This document shows, piece by piece, positions 7,698 through 15,278 of a stretch of DNA of 34,161 nucleotides. The DNA is taken from the NCBI GenBank assembly GCA_002435955.1, contig DIWZ01000038.1, forward strand, positions 1 through 34,161, read 5' to 3'. Position numbers and translations under genes: made by a program. The DNA comes from Pelobacter sp. UBA6093 (GTDB taxonomy: Bacteria; Desulfobacterota; Desulfuromonadia; Desulfuromonadales; Syntrophotaleaceae). Under the pieces are notes generated by a model. The model was not told the origin of the DNA, searched no databases, and saw only the letters and a program-made list of their open reading frames with translations. Numbering within the stretch: position 1 is the stretch's first letter; every line of letters starts with the position of its first letter.

Positions 7698-8792
7698 TCA
7701 GAACAGGGCGTCGATGGCATCGAAGTCGATGGCGGTTTCGGCCAGCTTTTTCAGCAGGCTGATTTTTTCCTTGTCCTCCGGATGGATTTTGGCGGTTTCG
7801 TTGGCAATGGCCAAAAAGACGTCGGCACTGCTGAGTTGTTCCGCGCGCATGTAAGGGATGTTGCTGCGGTCGAGGATCTGTTGGGTGACTTCGGAGATGG
7901 GATACAGGCCGGGAATGATCAAGGCCACGATTTTGGAACGATATTCCGGAATATTGTAGAGAGCCGCCAGGGTGACCAGCAACTCATTGCGGGTACTGGT
8001 GACGATGATCAGGGTCGACTCCTTCAGCAGGTCGGAAACCCTCTGGGTAGAGGCCGCGCCGAGGTGCACGTGGTGGATGATGTGATGTTCTGCCTCCTGG
8101 TTGCCCTTGAGGACAACATCCAGCAGGTTGGCGACGTGTTTGACCGTCGGGTCGGCGAGGATCGGCGAGTAGTTGAAGCCGCCCATGACTTTGAAAGGCA
8201 TGCCGGCAAAGGCGATGCCGAGGTATTTCATCGTGTTGTCCCGTTTGGAAGGCAGCAGTTTGTTCACCAGCACCAGACGCAGATCGGCCTGTTTTTGCTG
8301 GCACAGCGCGTAGTTGAGGTGCACGTTATCGATAACCCGGCCGATGCCGGCGTCGCTTACCATCAACATGGGAGCGTCAAGCAGTCGGGCCACGTCCGGA
8401 TTGCTGAGACCGGCGACGGAACCGACCCCCAGGTGCCCGGCGCCCTCGATGACCAGAAAGTCACAACGTCTGGCAAGTTCCTCGGCGGCTTCCACGATAC
8501 GGTTTTTCAGGGCCTGTGCCGAGGTTTTGCCCTCCAGTAACTGGCGGGTCGATTCGGGTTGCAGCACCACTGGCGACATGATGTCCAGGTCGTCCTCAAG
8601 CCCAAATATTTCCGCAATCAGGGCCGCATCCAGATCGACCCAGCGGCCTTTGTAAACAGTCGGTTTGGGCCCCAGCGGTTTGATGAAACCGACTCGCCGG
8701 TATTTTTTCCGTGCCATGTGCAGCAAAGAGATGCTGGTGGTGGTCTTGCCGCATTCCTGACCGGTTGCAGCAACGAAAATCTTTTTGGTCAC
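7698..8792 (-). CDS. BioD-like P-loop ATPase with DRTGG domain (phosphotransacetylase N-terminal-like)
   Basis: A 364-residue protein resembling the N-terminal regulatory part of long bacterial phosphotransacetylases (COG0857 type). Residues 1-200 form a dethiobiotin-synthetase-like P-loop domain: FVAATGQECGKTTTS (6-20) is Walker A and FLVIEGAGHLGVGS is the distal acidic motif. The second half, around LKESTLIIVTSTRNELLV, resembles the DRTGG domain. There is no phosphotransacetylase catalytic domain, so it is a stand-alone sensor or ligase-like ATPase of unknown role. The start is placed at GTG 8792-8790 because GAAGGA lies 7 nt upstream; a TTG at 8840 in the same frame is poorly served. It heads the minus-strand run, 105 bp before larB, so it may share a promoter with the lar genes. 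Confidence 0.8.
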   Translation of the reverse strand: MTKKIFVAATGQECGKTTTSISLLHMARKKYRRVGFIKPLGPKPTVYKGRWVDLDAALIAEIFGLEDDLDIMSPVVLQPESTRQLLEGKTSAQALKNRIVEAAEELARRCDFLVIEGAGHLGVGSVAGLSNPDVARLLDAPMLMVSDAGIGRVIDNVHLNYALCQQKQADLRLVLVNKLLPSKRDNTMKYLGIAFAGMPFKVMGGFNYSPILADPTVKHVANLLDVVLKGNQEAEHHIIHHVHLGAASTQRVSDLLKESTLIIVTSTRNELLVTLAALYNIPEYRSKIVALIIPGLYPISEVTQQILDRSNIPYMRAEQLSSADVFLAIANETAKIHPEDKEKISLLKKLAETAIDFDAIDALF

Positions 8793-8895
8793 GGGCCATT
8801 CCTTCAATTGGGAGGGGACCACAGCAAGATCAGTCGACAACCCTGCCGGGGGTCATTATAGGGCACCATCCGGGAGCTTTCAAAGACTAAAAAAA

Positions 8896-8941
8896 ATGGC
8901 GTTGCAAAAAGTTAGCCCTACGGCGTTACGGCGGTTTTTTC
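8896..8941 (+). repeat. Partial copy D of the dispersed repeat (5' portion only)
   Basis: The stretch matches the first 46 or so bases of the full element seen at 33450, with a few substitutions: ATGGCGTTGCAAAAAGTTAG is followed by CCCTACGGCGTTACGGCG and a T-run, after which similarity stops. No right-hand terminal inverted repeat follows, so this is a truncated relic. It lies in the divergent intergenic region between the DRTGG ATPase (-) and the flavoprotein gene (+), about 60 bp upstream of the latter. Confidence 0.75.
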
Positions 8942-9000
8942 GTATGCTATGGTCATAAGGTGCCAAGCGCGCCCCAAATTCTCAGGCGAAGGGCAGATGC

Positions 9001-10245
9001 ATGGGAAAGCAGACAGCATTTATTTCGAAGGGGATGAACGAAGCTGTTCAGTTGCCGGTAGAGAGTCTGTCGGCACAGAACTGGGATGTGATCATTGTCG
9101 GGGCCGGCCCGGCCGGCAGCGTTGCGGCCATCGAGCTGGCTGGCATGGGGCATCGCGTATTGTTGGCCGACCGTGAGTGGTTTCCGCGCGATAAAGTTTG
9201 CGGTGACGGCCTTACACCGGGTGCGATGCGAATTTTGCGGCGTTTAGGGATTTTCGATGCGGTAAGTCGAGCAGGTTTTCACTGTTCGAAGATGAGTTTA
9301 TTCAGTCCTGCCCATGTTCGTATCGATGTGCCGGGTGATTATCTTGCCGTAAGGCGCGAAATTCTTGATCATCTGATCGCTCGCAAAGCTCTTGCCGCCG
9401 GGGTTGCTTTTGTGCGAGGCACTGCCGATACCCTGGAGTCGCAAGCTGATGGACAGGCAAGGGTCCGCTTTCGCGAAGGACATGCGGTGCAGACCGCGCG
9501 CTGCTGCCTGTTAGCGACCGGCGGGAGGCTGGCATTGGCACAAAGGACAGGCCTGGTGACCCAGTCGGTAGCCAGCGGTGCCGCGGTACGCTGCTATGTT
9601 CGCTCAAGTGTGCCCCTTGATCGGCTGGTGGTTGCCTGTGAACGAAACATCCTGCCTGGTTACGCATGGATCTTCCCCGTGGAAAAAGATCTCTTCAATG
9701 TGGGTTGCGGCCGGTTCATGTATGGCCGCAACGAACCGCATATTAATCTTCGAAAAGTCTTTCATATGTTTCTGGATGCATTTCCCCTGGCCCGGCTAAT
9801 GCTGGCACAGGGCCAAATCGAGACCCCTTTGAAAGGTGGAGTCCTTCGCAGTGGCTGGCAACAAGCCGGACCGATAGCACGGGGGCCTTTTCTTGGCATG
9901 GGGGAGATGATCGGTACGACCTCGCCTTATACCGGCGAAGGTATCGGCAAAGCCATGCAGAGCGGCATTTTGTCCGCCAGGCTCGTGCACAGGTGTCTTC
10001 TGAATGACGATATGTCCGGGTTGCAGCGTTACCCTGGATATCTTCAGCAGCTTGGAGGGTTCCACTATGAAGGTTTCCAGCGTACCCGCAAATGGTTTTT
10101 GAATCCCTGGCTGGTCGATTTTCTCGCGCGCCGCATAAACGGCAGTTCTTATCTGTATGAAAACTTCATAGCTGTTCTGCAGGAAAAAAACGACCCCGCA
10201 CAGATTTTCTCCTGTCGCGGGGTGTGGCAATCCTTGTGGCGCTGA
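9001..10245 (+). CDS. Geranylgeranyl-reductase-family FAD-dependent oxidoreductase
   Basis: Flavoprotein of 414 residues in the geranylgeranyl reductase / digeranylgeranylglycerophospholipid reductase family, which reduces isoprenoid double bonds or related substrates. FAD-binding Rossmann motif VIIVGAGPAGS lies at 30-40, the family motif PRDKVCGDGLTPGA at 62-75 with its cysteine at 67, the LATGG turn at 171-175, and a C-terminal FAD-contact region IGTTSPYTGEGIGKAM at 304-319. The usual GD before this region appears as GE (301-302), a conservative change. GAAGGG lies 7 nt before the ATG. The substrate cannot be read from sequence; quinone side chains or membrane isoprenoids are the likeliest. 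It is convergent with the radical SAM gene, 32 bp away. Confidence 0.85.
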   Translation: MGKQTAFISKGMNEAVQLPVESLSAQNWDVIIVGAGPAGSVAAIELAGMGHRVLLADREWFPRDKVCGDGLTPGAMRILRRLGIFDAVSRAGFHCSKMSLFSPAHVRIDVPGDYLAVRREILDHLIARKALAAGVAFVRGTADTLESQADGQARVRFREGHAVQTARCCLLATGGRLALAQRTGLVTQSVASGAAVRCYVRSSVPLDRLVVACERNILPGYAWIFPVEKDLFNVGCGRFMYGRNEPHINLRKVFHMFLDAFPLARLMLAQGQIETPLKGGVLRSGWQQAGPIARGPFLGMGEMIGTTSPYTGEGIGKAMQSGILSARLVHRCLLNDDMSGLQRYPGYLQQLGGFHYEGFQRTRKWFLNPWLVDFLARRINGSSYLYENFIAVLQEKNDPAQIFSCRGVWQSLWR

Positions 10246-10277
10246 AACGCTGGTATCGACTCCGTTGACTTACTGTT

Positions 10278-11408
10278 TCAGTGGAGGGAATTTTGTCGAT
10301 TTGTCAGGAGGGTCTGAACCTCTGGATAATCGTCAAACCAGTGCGCCTCCGGATTGCGCCCGAATGCCAGCACTTCGTCCAGCCTCTGGTTCGCATATGC
10401 CGCGCGGTGGTAGCGGAAGAAAACTTGGTCTGCGGTGAGGCCGGCTACCTCGATTTTGCCCGTGGCGTGGGACATGGCGTAACGGCAGCGGCGGGCCAGT
10501 CCGGAGCAGTTTTTCATGGCTTGAGTAAAGATTTCATAGCCTTTTTCAATGGGCACGGTGTAGGCGGCATTGCCCTCGGTGGGGCGGCACTGGAATATGT
10601 AATAGGGTGCTATGCCGAGATAGGACAATTCGTTGAATAACCTGGATAAAACCACAGGATTGTCGTTGACGCCTCGGATCATGGGAGTCTGATGCATGAT
10701 GGTGACCCCGCTGTTTTGAACCAGGTCGAGGGCGCGTCGTGCTGGCGGCGTCAGTTCTCTTGGGTGGTTGAACTGTGCCATAAGATAAATGCGTCGATCC
10801 GACAGACTGTGGGTTTTGAACATCCGCAGAAGCTCCGGATCGTCCAGAATACGGAAGGGGTTGAAGGCAAGCATCTTGCTGCCGATGCGAATGATCCGCA
10901 CATGCTCTATGTTGCGCAGCTGTTCGATGATTTTCGTGAGCTTGCGCGTTGAAAGGAGCAGCGGATCCCCTCCTGTCACCAGAACATTGTTGATTTCCGG
11001 ATGCTCACGGATGTAGTCAAGCCCGCCGGAAATGTCTCTGGTCACCTCCTGATTGTCATCCATGAAAAGGCGCTTGCGAAAACAAAACCGGCATAAGGCT
11101 CCGCAGACGTCACTGACCAGCAGTACCGCTGTGTCGGCATATTTGTGTTCAAGCCCGGGGGCTTTGGCATAGCGGGACTCGCCGGAGGCGTCGAGGTCGC
11201 CCCAGGCTTCAAGCTCGTCCGTACTGGGAATGACAATGCGGCGAATGGGATCCTTGGGATCCTCCCAGTCGATAAGGGATTGGTAGTAACGGTTGGTGCG
11301 AAAAGCATAACGTTTTTCGACGGCCCTGAGCTTCTGACGCTGCTTATCGCTCAGCCCGGCCAACTCAGGTATCTGGTCAATGCTGGTGATGTACTTTCTG
11401 TCGCTCAT
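10278..11408 (-). CDS. KamA-family radical SAM aminomutase-like protein
   Basis: A 376-residue relative of lysine 2,3-aminomutase. The radical SAM cluster motif CGALCRFC has cysteines 102, 106 and 109, and the SAM motif VTGGDPL follows (144-150). Relative to the clostridial enzyme, Arg111 matches the substrate-carboxylate arginine and Lys318 (ATGKIE) matches the PLP lysine. The two aspartates that hold the lysine side chain correspond here, by motif alignment, to Arg275 (FQCRPTEGN) and about Ala311 (YAMSHATGK), so lysine is unlikely to be the substrate. An acidic amino acid, as in glutamate 2,3-aminomutase, is one possibility. AAAGGAGG precedes the ATG. No acetyltransferase gene for N-acetyl-beta-lysine is nearby. 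Confidence 0.85.
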   Translation of the reverse strand: MSDRKYITSIDQIPELAGLSDKQRQKLRAVEKRYAFRTNRYYQSLIDWEDPKDPIRRIVIPSTDELEAWGDLDASGESRYAKAPGLEHKYADTAVLLVSDVCGALCRFCFRKRLFMDDNQEVTRDISGGLDYIREHPEINNVLVTGGDPLLLSTRKLTKIIEQLRNIEHVRIIRIGSKMLAFNPFRILDDPELLRMFKTHSLSDRRIYLMAQFNHPRELTPPARRALDLVQNSGVTIMHQTPMIRGVNDNPVVLSRLFNELSYLGIAPYYIFQCRPTEGNAAYTVPIEKGYEIFTQAMKNCSGLARRCRYAMSHATGKIEVAGLTADQVFFRYHRAAYANQRLDEVLAFGRNPEAHWFDDYPEVQTLLTNRQNSLH

Positions 11409-12144
11409 GTGTCCTCCTTTCCCATATTTTTACCGGCTTCAAATGGGGCAGATGTACCTTGTTCCCGGGGTACCCGAGAGAGGAACAGGCTGGCCCTTTA
11501 AAAGGGGCCTGCACACCGGAATAGGGGAGTTCGTGGTATTGGCAGAATGAGTGCGGAACGTCTTTGAAAGTGTCTTGTTAAGTCGAGGCAGTTCAGTATG
11601 TCGCTATCATCACGTTCATGTGAATTCGGAGGCAGCTGCTCGCTGGCAGAGTTGTTTTGCTGACCATAACATGGTTTTTCTAATGGATCAATGATTTACC
11701 CTCCACCTATTTTTTAGCAGTGCCGTTGATCCGACCAAATCAAAATAATGATCTATTTTAGTGGAAAGTTTGGTTTGCCTGGTAGAATGATATTATACAA
11801 ATTTTTAGCAGTTTCCGTATGCGGAAATGGCCATGCTGGCGAAGTCCGGATACCTGCGGGTCTGTCGAAACATAAAATAGATTGTACGAGACCCGACAGG
11901 CTCCTGGTTTTTCGTCGAAAGAAGCTTGCGATACCCTGTGTGGACAAGCTCTGCCGTGGCTGTAAGGAATGGTTTCCGAAAGGTGTTGATCGGGAGTGCG
12001 TATGTGGTGTCGGCAGGACCCGGACGTTAGGGGTCATTTTTGAGGTGTTTGGCACCTGAAATCCGAAGAGCTTGTCGTTAGCATTACCGATTATTTGTAA
12101 GTTTTGGTCATTTTTAGATCTTTTTATGAGTCTATGGAATTGTA

Positions 12145-12174
12145 TTGACCAAAAAAAACCATCAGTGATATATT
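12145..12174 (+). promoter_or_regulatory. Sigma-70-type promoter for a putative small RNA
   Basis: TTGACC at 12145-12150 and TATATT at 12169-12174 each match the housekeeping consensus at five of six bases and are separated by 18 bp. Transcription would begin near 12181. No protein gene follows; two terminators do. Confidence 0.5.
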
Positions 12175-12238
12175 GCAGCACATGGATTCTTCGGCTGGTG
12201 AATTGCGGGACAATGATCCTGTATAAGTCAATCTCCCC

Positions 12239-12265
12239 GGCCACTTTTCCGAACGTGGCCTTTTT
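12239..12265 (+). terminator. Rho-independent terminator 1 of the putative small RNA
   Basis: GGCCAC (12239-12244) pairs with GTGGCC (12255-12260) across a 10-nt loop and is followed directly by TTTTT. Confidence 0.6.
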
Positions 12266-12305
12266 CTCCTCCTCCTGGTATCCGGTCGTTGCTTACGGCC
12301 AACTG

Positions 12306-12339
12306 GCCAGCGTGCTTTTTAGCGGCGCTGGCTTTTTTT
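12306..12339 (+). terminator. Rho-independent terminator 2 of the putative small RNA
   Basis: GCCAGCG (12306-12312) pairs with CGCTGGC (12326-12332); an inner GCT/AGC pair with a TTTT loop extends the stem. A run of seven T follows. The T-run is present only on the plus strand, so this terminates rightward transcription. Confidence 0.75.
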
Positions 12340-12470
12340 ATTTCGTCGAGTCTATTTTTGAGCTGGGTTGTTTGCGCTTGGCTGTGCAAGGTGATTGTCG
12401 AAACGTTCCCCGTTTGTTGGACACGCCATTGCTGCGCGACGGGAAAAAATAACCAAAGCAGTGTGCGAAC

Positions 12471-12518
12471 CATAAACAAACAGCCTCCGGCCATGTGGCC
12501 GGAGGCTGTTTGTTTATG
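12471..12518 (-). terminator. Perfect 22-bp hairpin downstream of the CoA-transferase gene
   Basis: CATAAACAAACAGCCTCCGG plus CC (12471-12492) is perfectly complementary to 12497-12518 around a 4-nt loop. It begins about 35 bp after the CoA-transferase stop. The outer stem supplies T-rich TGTTTGTTTATG on either strand, so it can stop transcription in both directions. Confidence 0.75.
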
Positions 12519-12552
12519 GATGGATCCTCCTGGTTATCGGCCGATAAGGCCG

Positions 12553-14112
12553 CTAATCCCAGGAGTCGATTTTCATGGTGCCGTGGGTGGCAAGGTGTTG
12601 CTGCATGCGGAACACCCTGTCCAGAAGTTGTGGCTGGTGACCGGCGCCGCGAGCCAGACAATCGCGGCTTGCGCGATCGAAATAATCCTGCAGCAGTGGC
12701 CGATAATCGGGATGGGCGCACTTGTTGATGATCTGTTGCGCGCGGTCCCGGGGGCACAGGCCCCTCAGGTCGGCCAGCCCCTGTTCGGTGACCAGGACGT
12801 CGAGATCGTGCTCTGTGTGGTCGACATGTGGCACCATCGGCACAACGCAGGTGATGCCGGTGGGGTCGGTTTTGGTTGGCCGCACCGACGGGGAGTGCAT
12901 GATCGACAAAAAGGCGTTGCGCAGGAAGTCGCCGGACCCGCCGATGCCGTTGATCATGCGAGTGCCCCCTACCAGGGTGGAGTTGGCGTGACCGTACATG
13001 TCGAATTCAACCGGGGTGTTCATGGCGATGACGCCCAGTCGCCGGATCATTTCAGGATTGTTGGCCAGTTGCTGGGAGCGAAGCACAATTTTCCCGGTGT
13101 ATGCATCCCAGTTGTTATAGAACCGTTCAAAGCCATTGGCTGAGAAGGACAAGGAGGTAGCCGAGGCGTATTCAAGCTTTCCCGAGTCAAAAAAGTCGAG
13201 CATGGTGTCCTGCAACACCTCGGTATAGACCGTCAGGTTGCTGAATGGTCCTTTGACCAGGCCTCCGACCACGGCATTGGCGATATTGCCGACCCCAGAC
13301 TGCAAAGGCAGCAGGTTGGCAGGCAGCCTTCCGGCTCTAACCTCGGCCTGAAAGAAGTCGAGGATATGGCCGGCAATTCTTTCCGAAATCTCGTCCGTCG
13401 CACCGAGTGAGCGCCCGTTGTCGGATTCCCGTGATTCGACGATGGCGATGATTTTGTTGGGATCGCATGGCACATAGGTGGTGCCTATGCGGTCGCCGAC
13501 CTGGCTGATCAAGTAAGGCTTGCGATAAGGCGGCATTTCAGGCAGAACGATGTCGTGCAGCCCTTCGTAGGTGGGGATGGATGTGTTCAGCTCGATGATC
13601 AGATGCTCTGCGGTCTGAATGATTTCGGGAGCAATACCTACCGAGCCAGCCAGAATGATGTGGCCGTCCTCGGTAATGGCGCTTGCTTCAACGATGCCGA
13701 GATCCAGTTTGCCGCCGAGATCCTTGGTGTAAAATCCGTAGACCAGGTCCTGGGCGAACATGGAAAGGTGCTTGTCGTTCATGCGGATGCGGCCCGCGTT
13801 GATCCCTTTTTGAATGTTTTTGCCGCTCTGATAGGGCCAGCGCCTCGCAATCATGTCGAGGGAGGCCCAGCGGTCCTCGGTTTCAGTGCCGACAGAGGCG
13901 CCGATGAGTAGATTAAAGCGCATCTTGCCCTGGAGATTGTGGAGTTCCACGTAGTCAGCCAGCGCCTTGGGAACGGCTTTGGGGTATCCGACAGGGGTGA
14001 ATCCGGACCAGCCCAGAGTCATGCCGTCCTTGAAATAGGGCAGCACGTCTTCAACGGATCGGACACGTTCCCGCAACGGTGGGCAGGCAATACGGTTATA
14101 CAGATTGGGCAT
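12553..14112 (-). CDS. Acetyl-CoA hydrolase/transferase family, probable succinyl-CoA:acetate CoA-transferase
   Basis: Class I CoA-transferase of 519 residues that probably moves CoA between succinyl-CoA and acetate, linking acetate activation to the citric acid cycle as in Geobacter. Features are the N-terminal GMTLGWSGFTPVGYPKAVP (30-48), the block YTEVLQDTMLDFFDSG (296-311), in which Glu298 fits the catalytic glutamate that forms the acyl-CoA thioester, and VEFDMYGHANSTLVGGTRM with NGIGGSGDF shortly after, typical of the AarC/Ach1/Cat1 group. AAGGAG lies 7 nt before the ATG. It stands alone, with a strong hairpin after it and an inverted repeat (14168-14199) in its leader. Acetyl-CoA hydrolase or butyrate/propionate CoA-transferase activity cannot be excluded. 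Confidence 0.9.
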   Translation of the reverse strand: MPNLYNRIACPPLRERVRSVEDVLPYFKDGMTLGWSGFTPVGYPKAVPKALADYVELHNLQGKMRFNLLIGASVGTETEDRWASLDMIARRWPYQSGKNIQKGINAGRIRMNDKHLSMFAQDLVYGFYTKDLGGKLDLGIVEASAITEDGHIILAGSVGIAPEIIQTAEHLIIELNTSIPTYEGLHDIVLPEMPPYRKPYLISQVGDRIGTTYVPCDPNKIIAIVESRESDNGRSLGATDEISERIAGHILDFFQAEVRAGRLPANLLPLQSGVGNIANAVVGGLVKGPFSNLTVYTEVLQDTMLDFFDSGKLEYASATSLSFSANGFERFYNNWDAYTGKIVLRSQQLANNPEMIRRLGVIAMNTPVEFDMYGHANSTLVGGTRMINGIGGSGDFLRNAFLSIMHSPSVRPTKTDPTGITCVVPMVPHVDHTEHDLDVLVTEQGLADLRGLCPRDRAQQIINKCAHPDYRPLLQDYFDRASRDCLARGAGHQPQLLDRVFRMQQHLATHGTMKIDSWD

Positions 14113-14167
14113 GGTTGAACTCCTTGGTCTATAGCTTCCGGCCAGGCAGGGCGGGGGGCCGAAGCGG

Positions 14168-14199
14168 CAACGGACCGGTCATGACAGACCGGCCCGTTG
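14168..14199. repeat. Inverted repeat (hairpin) in the leader of the CoA-transferase gene
   Basis: The 13-base arms 14168-14180 and 14187-14199 match at 12 of 13 positions around ATGACA. The AT-rich TATTTTATT run lies only on the right, so it would terminate rightward rather than the leftward transcription of the flanking genes. It lies about 55 bp upstream of the CoA-transferase start. Operator, mRNA-stability element or antisense terminator are all possible. Confidence 0.5.
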
Positions 14200-14276
14200 T
14201 ATTTTATTCATGGATACAACGTGGATTGTAAATTCAGTCGCCCAGGAGACAGCGCGACTGGGGCGTTGGTTCCCTG

Positions 14277-15014
14277 CTAAAAGTCCTCACGCAGAATGGT
14301 TTTCGCTTTTGCGGCCAGAGGGCTACGGGGAAACTCGGCGATCAGCTTCTCAAAAGTAGCCACGGCAAGATTGGGGTGTCCGTTTTTCAGAAAGGTGTCC
14401 CCCAGGTAGAAGAAGACCTGGTCTTTATCCGGGTTGTCGGGGAATTTTTGCAGTAGCTCGGAAAGCCGGCCGATGGCAGCTTTGTGTTTGTCGATCTTGT
14501 AATAAAACATGCCTACATACAACTCGTTGGCGGCAAGATGATTGCGACAAGCCTGAATTCGGTCGGACGCGATGCCCCTCTCGGGGGTTTCGGGGTAGAG
14601 CTTAAGCAGGCTTTCAAAGGTAACCAGGGCGTTGCGGGTAGCTGTCTGGTCACGGTCGATAGCCAGGATCTGGTTGAAATAGGATTCGCCAAGCTGGAAC
14701 ATAACCCGTGCTGATTGGGGTGTGCCGGGGTGACGCTTCAGGAAATCCTCGTAACCGGCAGCGGCTTCGACATAATCCTCATTCGCGAAATGCGCATCGG
14801 CGATACGCAGTTCCGCGCGTCTGTTCAGCTCCGCTGTTTCGTATATCTCCATAGCTTTTTCATAGGCCTTGATAGCGTCCTGGTAGTCTTTGTTGGCAAA
14901 CGCCAGTTCCGCCTGGTTGTAATAATCCTCAGCGGTTTTCGGCTCCGGAGTGCCGGTGGTCGCGCAGGCGGTAAGCATATACAGAATGGACAAACAGGCA
15001 AAAATAGCTTTCAT
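14277..15014 (-). CDS. bamD: BamD-like outer-membrane assembly lipoprotein (TPR)
   Basis: The 245-residue protein begins with a lipoprotein signal peptide whose lipobox LTAC puts the acylated cysteine at 17. The rest consists of TPR-like helical repeats, starting with AEDYYNQAELAFANKDYQDA (about 28-47) and continuing through YEDFLKRHPGTPQSARVMFQLGES and FPDNPDKDQVFFYLGDTFLK-like units, the pattern of BamD/YfiO. BamD holds the BamA beta-barrel insertase complex together at the periplasmic face of the outer membrane. The ATG is preceded by GGGAAG. It is a single gene with its own likely promoter. A related TPR lipoprotein such as a CpoB-like protein is the main alternative. Confidence 0.8.
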   Translation of the reverse strand: MKAIFACLSILYMLTACATTGTPEPKTAEDYYNQAELAFANKDYQDAIKAYEKAMEIYETAELNRRAELRIADAHFANEDYVEAAAGYEDFLKRHPGTPQSARVMFQLGESYFNQILAIDRDQTATRNALVTFESLLKLYPETPERGIASDRIQACRNHLAANELYVGMFYYKIDKHKAAIGRLSELLQKFPDNPDKDQVFFYLGDTFLKNGHPNLAVATFEKLIAEFPRSPLAAKAKTILREDF

Positions 15015-15203
15015 GAAGTGTCTTCCCCGCCTTCTATGATGTGTCGTCGGGCTCAGTTTAAAATCGGCGATCGCGGACCATACGGAGCAAATGTTTTATC
15101 GATGGATTTTGGATGCGCTGGCTGGGTGCAGTCCCCTTTTTCATGGATCTCAGAGCCAAAAAGTCTTTTCGGGAAGAACCTGGTTCAGGCAGCAAGCCCG
15201 CTA

Positions 15204-15232
15204 AAGGTAAGGGATTCAGCCGGATTTGTCAA
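15204..15232 (-). promoter_or_regulatory. Possible sigma-70 promoter for the BamD-like gene
   Basis: On the minus strand TTGACA (15232-15227) is followed after 17 bp by TACCTT (15209-15204). The -35 box is perfect and the -10 box matches three of six bases. It is about 190 bp before the start codon; nothing else recognisable lies between 15015 and 15278. Confidence 0.3.
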
Positions 15233-15278
15233 TCGTGCAGCACGCATGAAAAGGGTCACCGTTATGCCGGGTTGGCAT

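Larger units (their letters stand above)
12181..12339 (+). ncRNA. Putative small RNA with C-rich tract between two hairpins
   Basis: Predicted from signals only: a promoter ends at 12174, a first terminator ends at 12265 and a second, stronger one at 12339, so transcripts of about 85 or 160 nt are expected. Between the hairpins the RNA would carry the single-stranded tract CUCCUCCUCCUGG (about 12266-12278), complementary to Shine-Dalgarno sequences, as in C-rich riboregulators of other bacteria. A 14-codon frame (ATG at 12182) lies near the 5' end but has no ribosome-binding site. I do not recognise an Rfam family. Confidence 0.35.
11409..12552. other. 1.1-kb region without a convincing protein gene
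   Basis: This stretch is more AT-rich than its neighbours between about 11,640 and 12,200. Reading frames of 88-163 codons exist on both strands, but they overlap one another, lack ribosome-binding sites and resemble no family I know. Supported contents are a plus-strand promoter (12145-12174), two plus-strand terminators (12239-12265 and 12306-12339) and a 22-bp perfect hairpin serving the downstream end of the CoA-transferase gene (12471-12518). An inverted repeat TTTTGGTCA / TGACCAAAA lies at 12102-12110 and 12146-12154, overlapping the promoter's -35 box. Confidence 0.6.

Noticed and set aside
8790..8840. TTG start at 8840 for the DRTGG ATPase
   Set aside because: The GTG at 8792 has GAAGGA at ideal spacing and directly begins the P-loop domain; the extra 16 residues look unlike a domain.
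11409..11520. Riboswitch in the leader of the KamA-type gene
   Set aside because: There is a GC-rich hairpin (GTTCC ... GGGAAC), but no conserved core of a known lysine, cobalamin or cyclic-di-GMP riboswitch could be matched.
11748..12059. Plus-strand 103-codon frame with several cysteines
   Set aside because: No ribosome-binding site and no known cysteine-motif spacing; overlaps an equally weak frame on the other strand.
11753..12244. Minus-strand 163-codon frame in the gene-free region
   Set aside because: Its GTG start lacks a properly spaced ribosome-binding site and it overlaps the putative small RNA and another frame; composition is not protein-like.
12228..12494. Minus-strand 88-codon frame
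   Set aside because: It starts inside the 22-bp terminator hairpin and runs through two hairpins on the opposite strand. A helical stretch is present but support is too weak.
14168..14199. Hairpin as terminator of the BamD-like gene
   Set aside because: The T-rich run is on the plus strand, whereas the gene is read leftward, so it was recorded only as an inverted repeat.
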